Of a stretch of DNA of 64,000 bases, positions 48,565 to 64,000 are shown in pieces. Made by a program: the position numbers and the translations under genes. Source of the DNA: Naematelia aurantialba (taxonomy: Eukaryota > Basidiomycota > Tremellomycetes > Tremellales > Naemateliaceae); NCBI GenBank assembly GCA_021527695.1, contig JAKFAO010000002.1, positions 2,254,432-2,318,431 of the forward strand, in the 5' to 3' direction. A model generated the notes under the pieces. The model was not told the origin of the DNA. It worked only from the letters and a program-made list of their open reading frames with translations, and ran no database searches. Position 1 is the stretch's first letter; every line of letters begins with the position of its first letter.

Positions 48565-48898
48565 CTCTGAACACGTTAGTTTTGTCCTGACGATGAATGG
48601 GACCCGCTCACAATTTCCCGTGTCGTGGATCGCGTTGGGAAGCGCCCTCTCGACGGACTCTGGGACCGCCTTCTGGATGGCCTCTGGCACGATCGAGTCA
48701 CCGGTGGCGTGCGAGACGTGCGCGTTCTCCTGCGGGTTGGTGTTGTGGACCTACGGCGACTCTTCAGCACGGAATCTGAAGACAACCCCAACCTATACTC
48801 ACACTGTTCGGTAGCGCCTCCTCGACTCCCTTGGGGACAGCCTCCTGCACCCTCTCGGGGACAGCGGACTGGGTCTTTGGGTCGACAGCGTTGGACAT
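48565..48898 (-). CDS. Small protein with duplicated VPE...ALPN motif
   Basis: Three exons give 78 residues. Exon 1 (48898-48803) encodes 32 codons and exon 2 another 46 plus one base (T). A 45-base intron then joins this T to AG, so the TAG stop is split by the intron. The protein is two copies of a 24-residue unit: the first starts VPERVQEAVPKGVEEALPN and the second VPEAIQKAVPESVERALPN, 15 of 24 positions identical. Both units end H-N/D-T. Similar short ALPxSVHxTG proteins are widespread in fungi and often stress-related (from memory); no biochemical role is known. A strong TATA box lies upstream. Confidence 0.7.
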
Positions 48899-49977
48899 TG
48901 TGATATTTGCAGTGTAAAACGAGTAGTTGGATGAGAAGAGTCATCGACGGTTCAATTATATATACCTGGCCTGGCATCGGTCATCGGGATACCCGCACAC
49001 ATCAGCGTCTCGGCATGACGAAACATGCCGTCCCGCCCCCCGCCTGCCATCGAGGTAGCGTGCTCTTGCGATCGTTGAAAATGTGGCGATGGCGAGCGGA
49101 CGCTAGGGGCTGCGATGACGCCTGTGCGTGGCGTCAGAGATCGTCAGCCGAGGACCTCATCCCGATCTGACACTGTTTCAGCCGGGCACACTGTGGTACA
49201 CTCGCAGGTCTCTGGATGTTTCACGTCAATGGGTGGCGGGTTAACAGACTCGTGGCACGCAAGAGCTCATACACAAGGCGGTGGGTTACAGGTTGACCAC
49301 TACCGTTCGCCCAATCACCTGTCGGCGTCCTTGCGTACCAGCCACGTCTATATCGATTTTGGGCCACGAAACAACGAGATCCAAATCGCCCTTGTCTTTC
49401 CCAGCCTTTGACATGTTAGCCATGCAGTCTGCCCCAAAGCGGCTCTGGAGGCCAAGATGCAGGGAAACCTTGCATGTCTTGAGATTTGGCCCCCCGCATC
49501 TCCCTCCCAGCCCTGAATGCAACAGCGATCTACTGCTGTATCGGTCGCATCACCATCTGGTCGTTATCAGGCATTCTTCAACTGAATCATCTTGATTGAC
49601 GTGGAAGACGACCGCATAGAGGTGAACAAATGTCAGATCTTGGGCGAGCGTCAAATGTTGTCTCATAGGCGTCCGAACCTTGTTGCCTTCAGCGGTCTTG
49701 GTCCTTGGGGTTGTGTGTCTCTCCCAATGGCGGTGGGAGCCCTTTGTGGCTCACAAGACAAGGCAACATGTGCAATCCTCACTTGCTCAGACCAACCGAG
49801 AGCTGTCGAGAGCCAAGTGATGCCAAGGAGCAAAGCCAATGTGTTGTTTGGCTTTCGGCCGATCCAGAGCGCTAATTCACTATCTGATAAAAGAAAAAAC
49901 AGCCAACAGAGGGAAAATATCGCTCGACTCTGTGGTAGCATTTACCATACACAAGACAAACCTAGACACCCTGCTCG
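48899..49977. other. Divergent promoter region, no gene seen
   Basis: About 1.08 kb between the small duplicated-motif gene and the FSP1-like gene. A 165-codon open frame overlaps the FSP1-like start in another frame and has no homology. The rest is promoter or leader sequence. Confidence 0.45.
48956..48964 (-). promoter_or_regulatory. TATA box of small duplicated-motif gene
   Basis: TATATATAA on the minus strand, about 58 bases before the start codon at 48898. A consensus TATA box at this distance is typical of strongly inducible fungal genes. Confidence 0.5.
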
Positions 49978-51562
49978 ATGCGCACACAGGGCACCAAGAC
50001 CGTGGTGGTACTCGGGGCTGCATATGCCGGCCGTCGATGTGTCCAAGTCTTGTCGCAACTCTTACCTGCCGGCTGGCGGTTGGTCGTGATTGACCGAAAC
50101 TCACATTTCAACCGTCAGCTTGCCCCGTCTGCCCGCCCCAGTAGAGATGCTGATCCCTATTTCCACCTAACCAGATGTCTACGTGTTCCCTCGTTATACC
50201 GTCCTTCCCACACACGCACCCAAAGCCTTTGTTCCATACGACCATGCTTTCGAGCCAGGACCAGGCGAAGTCATCGCCCCTCTCCCCTCTGTGCCGTCTA
50301 CACCGCCCTCTGAAGAAGAGACCAGGATGATATCATCACCGCCGAGCAAATCACGCGTATGGATCCACGGGGTCGTGACTCGGTTAGAGGGCAACCGTGT
50401 CAGGTTCCGACGTGTCCCACCTATCGGCGACTCTGCACTAGATGAAGGGTGTCCCGAGGAAACAGTCAACTTTGACTATTGTGTGTACGCACTCGGCGCC
50501 AGTCTACCAGCTCCAGTAGATGTGTGGCACAAGGAGCCAACCCTCAGTGATGCAGACACACCACCCCGAGGGCACAAACTCGGCGGAATACTCTTCATGC
50601 AGCAAAGAGCAGAATCCATGCGCAAAGCCAATAGCGTGATCGTGGTCGGCGGCGGGGCTCTAGGCATACGTGAGGTACTCCTGATCGCTTAGTAGGACAA
50701 CGCTGACTGAATTCACAGAACTGGCGTCTGACCTGAAAGAAGTGTACCCAGTAAAGCGAATCACGTTGATCCACTCACGAGCGCGACTCTTGCCTATCTA
50801 TCCGCTGGAGATGCACGACGGAGGTGGGTCACAATCATGGTGTTAGAAGACACTGACTCGTTGTAGTCCTGCGCAGACTGAAGGCCTTAGGCGTGGATGT
50901 GATTCTCGAGGAACGTGTCGTCGACTGGCCGCCGAATCCCGACATCCTCGATGGGCAGGTCAAAGTTGTTCAAACCACGTCTGGTAGACGCCTCGAGGCG
51001 GATCTCATTCTGCCATGTACGGGTCAACAACCCCGTACCTCTTTACTCTCTGCCTTGGCTCCCAACTCCATCGTACCGTCGACAGGACGGATCCGCGTAC
51101 GGTCCACGCTGCAGATTCACAGTGAGGATGACAGCTCTGGCGGGTTAGGCCATCTGTTTGCAGCCGGTGATTGTGCGGAGACTGGGTCAATTCAAGCTGG
51201 ACACACGGCCTACTGGCAAGGACAATGCGCTGCCTATAATGTGGTGAGGTTGATCAATGCGGTCGAAGGTCGAGGTTCAGAGGCATTAGAGGTGTACAAG
51301 CCAGGCCCACCAGCGATAAAAGTGACACTTGGCCTTGTGAGTGCTCGCACTATGCTGTTGCAGACTCAGTACACTGATTGGTACTAGCAACATTCCATCA
51401 CCTCGCAGGCGGCTGGTACGACTGAAGCAGACAATGGACAAGAGGACTTGAATGCGATAGTCATCTGGTGCGTCAAACTGTGTCATTACGTGTTCTCCGC
51501 AGTCTGTTGACCGCGCATCCAGGGAGTCCCATGGTGTGGCCGATCTTCCAATCACTGCTTGA
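49978..51562 (+). CDS. FSP1/AIF-like FAD-NAD(P)H oxidoreductase
   Basis: A pyridine nucleotide-disulphide oxidoreductase fold of about 430 residues. The FAD-binding site is VVVLGAAYAGRRCVQVL with LVVIDRNSHFN; the NAD(P)H site is NSVIVVGGGALGI spliced to ELASDL. The second FAD motif is HLFAAGDCAETG, and the substrate side has PRYTVLPTHAPKAFVPYD. It resembles fungal Aif1/AMID and human FSP1-type quinone reductases, which act on membranes; there is no presequence. About seven exons. The last intron (GTGCGT) leads to a short tail and a TGA at 51560-51562; the C-terminus is the least certain part. Confidence 0.78.
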
Positions 51563-51875
51563 ACTTGCATTCCTCTCAGTAAGGACATTCGCAGGACTAC
51601 CAAGGCGAATTATCTGCGGCTACCGCCGGTCAGATGCATTATGTTGCAGAGTGTTGCTCTTTCAAAGCCTTTCAAAGCCTGAACAGTCGTGCAGAGCGAT
51701 GGACCAAACATGGTCCACACGAGTGGCAAGATATCTCGATAGGTGTGACGGGGTTGCCTGCAGGTCGCCTGAATACGCACCATCAAACTCGACGCTGTTT
51801 ACCCATGGTCGCAACATGGCTCAAGATTTTGGAGAATCACAGATGTCTGCATCTGTTTGAAAACTCTCTAAAATA
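51563..51875. other. Convergent 3' flanks
   Basis: A 313-base gap between the FSP1-like gene and GH1 number two; nothing recognised. Confidence 0.4.
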
Positions 51876-54002
<2,127 letters not shown>

Positions 54003-54536
54003 CTGCAGCCCGTAGGAGTTGCACAGTCAGAGTGCATGGCTCAGCTTGACACCTCGTGATATATATGGCAGGCCAGATGACCGGCATATTCTTTGGTTCC
54101 AATGCACCGGTTGATCGCAGCGCTTTCATCCGTCGAGGTTTATCCGAGATGTCCTCTGTGCGACTTTTTTTACCCGCCCACACAGCCGTTCGATACTACT
54201 CCCGACTCGGCAAGGGGGTGGTGACTGGGAGGCCCCGGAGGAGAGCGAGGAGAGAGAGAGAGGGGTGCTCGTGAAGCTACAGCCGGTCCCTGGATGCTCG
54301 TCGGATCGGACGGCGCATGTGTTCAAGCACCGGGTCGTGGACACCTAGATGCAGATTTACTCTCGTTCTGGCCAAGCCATAAGCATACCATATGCTTAGC
54401 GATATCGAGTGGGGAATCATTGGTATGACGCGAAGAGTGAAACCCCGGCCGTGCGCCGAATCGCAACGCTATTTGTACAGTACAGTACAAAGACATGACC
54501 AACATGAATTCCTCAGCAGCACCACGACCCGCGTCG
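54003..54536. other. GH1 promoter and FAD monooxygenase 3' flank
   Basis: 534 bases; no coding feature is supported. Includes a GAGAGAGAG stretch at about 54245-54265. Confidence 0.4.
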
Positions 54537-55948
54537 TCAGATCTCGCTCTCGCCAGTAAAAGGTCCCTTGATGAGTTCAAACTGCAGCTTCGCCCTCTCG
54601 GGATTGACACCGCCGCCATTGATGATAGCCTCATCCCGCTCGATGCACGCGTCTCGCCCACTGAGAACACGTCGCTCGCCTTCGTTCTTAGCCTGCGCGA
54701 CACTTTTGGTAACGATGGGTATCCGCAGCTGCTCGTACTCCGTGAAGACACTCTCGAGACTTTCCAGCGTTGCCGGTTCCATCTTACTCAATAGGCGGAC
54801 GAGGTGATAGCAGTCCTCCATTGCCTTCTCTAGGTCAGCGGGCGACGAGCGTGACTAGAGATCTCCATACTTGATTGGCGCCCTGTCCGAGATGTGGAGA
54901 CGTTGGATGCGCTGCATCCCCCACGAGTACGACCCTACCCTTGTGCCATACGTTGAGCACTGACCGGTCGTATAATCCAAATTTGGTGATGAAGGTGGCT
55001 CCCTCGATCACCTCTTTAGGCCCATTGGCCCAGCTGGCTACGGGCAGTGCTTTGATCATCTCGCGCGCCTCGTCGATCCTCAGACCGCGCCAGTCCTCTC
55101 TCGTCTCCGCGGGTTGCGGCAGGGTAGCCGCCCATACTAGCTCCTTGCTGCTGACGGGCGCACAAACAAAATGTGCCCCATCGCCGAAGACCTGATACCC
55201 TGTCGGCTTGGCGGAGCGTAATACTTCAGGTATGGGCGAGAATCCTCCGATCTGATTCCATGAATCCAGAATGTCTCATGCTTGAGTGACTCACTTGTTC
55301 GAGACCCATGTAATGTGCCTCTTCGCCCCCAAAAAGCACGTTCCGAACGGTGCTATGCAGTCCGTCACACCCGACCAGCAAGTCGGACTGCACCGATGTG
55401 CCATCCTGGAATCGAGCGGTCACTTTCTTGTGATCTTGTTTGACATCCAATAAACGTTTGGCGTACAAGATCTCTATGCCCCTCTCGCGAGCTGAATCAC
55501 GCAGAAATTCGCAGTAGCGTGTGCGTGTCACCATGAGCATCGGCCAGCCCAACGAGGCGCGGATTCGTTCCGAAATGTTGAATCGACCCAAGACCTCTTG
55601 ACGTACTTGCGAAAAGGACGTCATCTCAGCAAGAGGTTGACCCAATGACAGGAGCTGCTCAGCAAGGCCGAGGATGTTGAGTACTTTCAGACTGAGTAGG
55701 GGCATCAGCGGCCAGTGTTCGAAGAGCAGGACCAAGGTTGCTCACGTTTGCGGAGAAACCCCCAAAGCGAGTCCTGCCTGTTGCACTTCAGGATGCCGCT
55801 CGTACACCACAGGACTAAACCCTTTGCGCTTGAGAAGCATCGCGAGCACTGGCCCTACGGGAGCGTGTCAGTGTTTGACCGAAATGCTCTCGATCATGCG
55901 CCGCGCACCTGAGATTCCGCATCCTATGATACTGACATCCTTGGGCAT
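54537..55948 (-). CDS. PHBH-type FAD monooxygenase (salicylate hydroxylase-like)
   Basis: A class A flavoprotein hydroxylase of about 400 residues in five exons. The start at 55948 gives VSIIGCGISG spliced to GPVLAMLLKRKGF, completing GxGxxG. The DG motif is DLLVGCDGLHSTVRN, and the GD motif is RVVLVGDAAHPTSPHLGQGANQ, followed after an intron by MEDCYHLVRLL. These residues bind FAD and NAD(P)H. Relatives hydroxylate aromatic acids such as salicylate or modify polyketides; the substrate is not readable. It ends GPFTGESEI. No targeting signal is seen. Its neighbours (GH1, DsbA-like, ABCC) are compatible with xenobiotic or plant-phenol metabolism. Confidence 0.8.
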
Positions 55949-57143
55949 CCTTGAAAGCCTGCCGGTGAACAGGAAGATGCTCAGTTGTGAAACGAGTGTG
56001 AACTGAGTTGTGAATCGAGTTGTGACTCTCGCAGAGCCCTCTGAATGGGAGCGATCTTGGTCTATGAAACGAGCAGTCTACATCTTTGGCAGGACCAGCG
56101 ATTGTACTTGTCCGCGCCCGTTGCAGTACGGAGGTCATCTCGGAGGTTATCTCGGAGGTCTTGGTCGTTCTTCTGCCAGATAGGGCGTGCCGCGATCTTT
56201 TCCAGTCATCCTCAACCCTGTCCCATTTGCTTGCTGGGAACATCCCTTGAGGACAACATATTATGTACGTTGATGCGCTGGCGGTTTGACCGCTCTCCAC
56301 CCCATTGTTTCTCCCCTCGCTAACACTCTCTTATGACCGTGTCAAGTATCTTTGAGACAGCTCGAGGGATTCCTCAGAGATTGGACTGTCAGCTCAATAA
56401 CATGTAGCAGCAGTACTCGTCCCTCCAGTCTCAGACTCGAAACGACTTTCCTCGAGGGTCATGATTGGATTCATGCTGCTAGTGACCTTGACCCCTTGCT
56501 CCAATACCATGGCGTTCGGCCCGCCTCTCTGAACAAGGGATCATGCCAGACAATGCTACCGCTTATCGAAGTCCGTCGGAGCGGCATACGGACAGCAAGA
56601 CGTCCAAACACTCATTGGCAACGCTGTCAGCGAGAGGCTCAGATACAGGACTAACATCATTGATGACAATCGCGTGTCCAAAACGAACCAGTACGAGGAG
56701 CTCAGGGTGAGAATGCAAGGACGGGAAGCAGATTGACAATGTCTATGGGCAGCCGGGTGCGCGCCGCCTGAGATGGTCTAGACCTGCGGCGCTGATCTGC
56801 AACGTCGCTCCCCGCGCCTTGCGGGTAGCACTCTCCCCTTTATATCAATCCCTGCCTGTCGGCTCGCTTGACCCGCGTCCCGGAGTCCTGCACTTTCGAA
56901 TCTCGTGACTCCAGGTAGATGTGCATCCCGGAGTGGACAGGCGTTGTGGCTTGGTCAAGCGCTGAAGACTCATCGACGGAAACTAGCAGTTCAGCTGAAA
57001 GCTGAAGGACAGGAATCGATGACTGTGGAACAACTCCCGGGTTATTCGAGCTATGAGGAACCTCATGTACACAAGAGTTTGGACGGTCCAGTGCCCTCCG
57101 CATCCTCTCGTCTCCACACCAAGGGCAAACCCTCTCCGATTCC
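55949..57143. other. Intergenic, no gene seen
   Basis: About 1.2 kb between two minus-strand genes. A 100-codon open frame on the plus strand (56352-56654) and a 161-codon one on the minus strand lack homology and coding bias. Probably the FAD monooxygenase promoter and DsbA-like 3' flank. Confidence 0.45.
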
Positions 57144-57858
57144 TCATCCAACATTCTCTCGCAACCATTCCATCCACTGCTCGACCGTCCAGCTACTACT
57201 GATGGATGGATCTTCCAGCCCATCGAGGTACACGGTCGGAGTAACGTGGTTCCCAACCTTACGAGCAGCCTGGTAATTAGCTTGATGCATATGAGGTTAT
57301 ACCTTTGTTATGCGCTTGACGTCGCTGGTGACCTGGTTGCCGGCATTGAGACTACCATTTGCTGGTGGTTTGTCCGGGATAACCAGTAAGTCATAAACCT
57401 TCTCCTCGCCCAGACCGACGCTGACCTGCGCAAGTTTGGCAAGTCTCTTGTACGTGTCGTTCCGGGTCTCATTGACGACGTTAACGTCAAAATACTCCTT
57501 CTGCCTGTCGAATAGCGCTGCGGAAAAGCGCCAGAACACGTCCGCGTCGCCGGGGGCCAGGTGATTGACAGCGAGGGCAGCTTCGCAGGTTAGTATGCTC
57601 GAGGGATGCCAAGGTTGGATCTGAGGACGGAACAAGATTCGGACGGCTGAGCGGAATGCGGATGTTTGTATCTGGGGGAGTAGGGACTGGTAGACGACTT
57701 TGGACATTTTGGCTGAGAAGGGGCACACGTAGTCGAGGTCTATCGTCAGCACAATGTGTAGGGCGCCGGCATTTACAGATCTCGACCGTGTGCGCAGGAG
57801 CAACATCTGCCCCAGCAATGGGAAGGAACGTCGCGGCGAATTTTGGTGGAATGGCCAT
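57144..57858 (-). CDS. DsbA-like thioredoxin-fold protein
   Basis: Three exons. PPKFAATFLPIAGA and HTVEI splice over a 37-base intron to YLDYVCPFSAKM, the DsbA/2-hydroxychromene-2-carboxylate isomerase-type thioredoxin fold. The usual CxxC is reduced to Cys-Pro-Phe-Ser, so a disulphide exchange role is doubtful; glutathione transferase-like or isomerase functions are alternatives. A large helical insertion (HLAPGDADVFWRFSAALFD) follows, then the cis-Pro strand VGNHVTPTVYLDGL after a 33-base intron, and a last helix WTVEQWMEWLREN. About 215 residues. Closely related hypothetical proteins occur in many fungi; the function is unproven. Confidence 0.78.
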
Positions 57859-58961
57859 ATTGTGAGTGAGTTTGTGCAAAGCAGAAGCAGAACGGCGGAG
57901 GAGTGGTAATGAACGACATCCGGGAACTATCCTTATCAGCTTGGATCTCCTCAATGGCGACGTCGGAACTGTCAACTATGCGTATTCCACATCCACAACT
58001 GTCGTTGTGAGCTTAAAGCAAAACGACTGCATGCATCCGCTCATGGTCAAACGGCCACACAGCACAGGCTGAACTTTGGCGACCACAGTCTCCTTGAGCG
58101 ACAACCAGTCAACGGCCCATAACCCCCTTGATCCAAGCGGTACTCTTCTCGTCCTTGAGGTTGGGTCCGACTTCCACGTGTCCATCGGGCATTTGTTATG
58201 TCCATCACGTAGGAGACATTGCGATCCCAGTTTTCGACATCGCTCACAGCCGGACGCGTTCACGATCTCGTCGCGTTTCTATTTCCACCTTCAACATGTT
58301 TGGCATCCGGTTCGCGAATATTTACGGGTCTTGGGTACTGTGTCCGCTGGAACTGGCGGTAGGAATACGGGTCCATAATGATGTACAACAGGCTAAGAAC
58401 GAAGAATATAGTGAAGAATCAACTTCCCCGTGAGAGGAATGAATGTACCCGTCGTTACTGATCATCCTGAGCACTCTGCTCGCTTGTTGATCAAGATTTC
58501 TTTTGGACATGAGTAGATGCAGATCTGTTCCTCTCTACCCCCGGCAGGAGTGTGACAACTCGTCGAGGTTTGACACTTGCATGGGCTGGTCGCTGTGGCC
58601 ACAAGTCACAAATTTTTGTCACGATGCCTTGTCCGTTCGGCGCTAAGTTATGTCACGATGCCTCGACTGTCGTGAGCCAAACTCAATCCATGGACGGAGC
58701 AGGGCCATCCAGACCTTGCGCCGCCCCAACACTGCCGAATTCCTTAACAGACTGCAGGCTTATCACTCGCTCTCGACAGAACGACAAAGCCCCCGTTTGG
58801 GAAGCACAAGCTTTCAGCGGCGCCTGAACGGCAACCAGTCGGAAAAGACCGAAGTCCATTTCCTTCATTTTGGGTGTCAGTACTGTTGCCCACCGTTTTG
58901 CGCCTTTCGTTTCCTCCAACCCTTTCCATGACAGCCTGGCTATTGACTGACACCGTTGGCC
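57859..58961. other. Divergent promoter region, no gene seen
   Basis: About 1.1 kb between the DsbA-like gene and the ABC transporter. Nothing coding is supported; likely regulated promoter sequence. Confidence 0.45.

Positions 58962-64000
<5,039 letters not shown>

Noticed and set aside
49592..50089. 165-codon ORF upstream of the FSP1-like gene
   Set aside because: It overlaps the real start in another frame, has no recognisable domain and poor composition.

Overview
This window reads as nuclear DNA of a basidiomycete fungus, most likely a tremellomycete yeast (inference). Almost every gene is broken by short introns of roughly 45-60 bases with GTRNGT donors, CTGAC/CTAAC-like branch sites and AG acceptors. 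Genes lie close together on both strands, and one protein is a basidiomycete-type macrofage-activating-glycoprotein homologue. I identified 28 protein genes, 27 of them complete. No tRNA, rRNA, transposon or CRISPR array was recognised.

Layout. 1-11 kb: a PUB-domain coiled-coil protein, a secreted histidine acid phosphatase with a CACGTG/TATA promoter, a sugar-type MFS permease, Yae1 (Fe-S maturation adaptor) and a DUF3533/Sng1-like membrane protein. 12-24 kb: a homeodomain regulator, two short-chain dehydrogenases flanking Csm3/TIPIN (fork protection), Sam50 (mitochondrial outer-membrane beta-barrel assembly) and a METTL13/EEF1A-KMT4-like methyltransferase. 25-38 kb: the gluconeogenesis regulator Ert1/AcuK, two uncharacterised proteins, ribosomal protein eS26, INO80 subunit Ies2 and Tim9. 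39-64 kb is metabolic and accessory: two GH1 beta-glycosidases, Atg5, a divergent pair for L-rhamnose 1-dehydrogenase and L-rhamnonate dehydratase, a GPI-type cell-surface glycoprotein, a small duplicated-motif protein, an FSP1/AIF-like oxidoreductase, a PHBH-type FAD monooxygenase, a DsbA-fold protein and the first ~5 kb of an ABCC (Yor1/MRP-like) transporter that runs off the right edge.

How they work together. The first 38 kb is mostly housekeeping genes of unrelated pathways. The right third could support use of plant glycosides: GH1 enzymes release sugars, the LRA pair oxidises L-rhamnose, a salicylate-hydroxylase-like enzyme could act on aromatic aglycones, and the ABCC pump could export conjugates. 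This is a hypothesis from gene content; the lactonase, aldolase and any alpha-L-rhamnosidase are not in the window. The most unusual sequence features are two GC-AG introns proven by reading frame, introns of 33 and 37 bases, a stop codon split by an intron, runs of 11-12 G or C confined to the left half, and a possible mitochondrial presequence on the rhamnose dehydrogenase.
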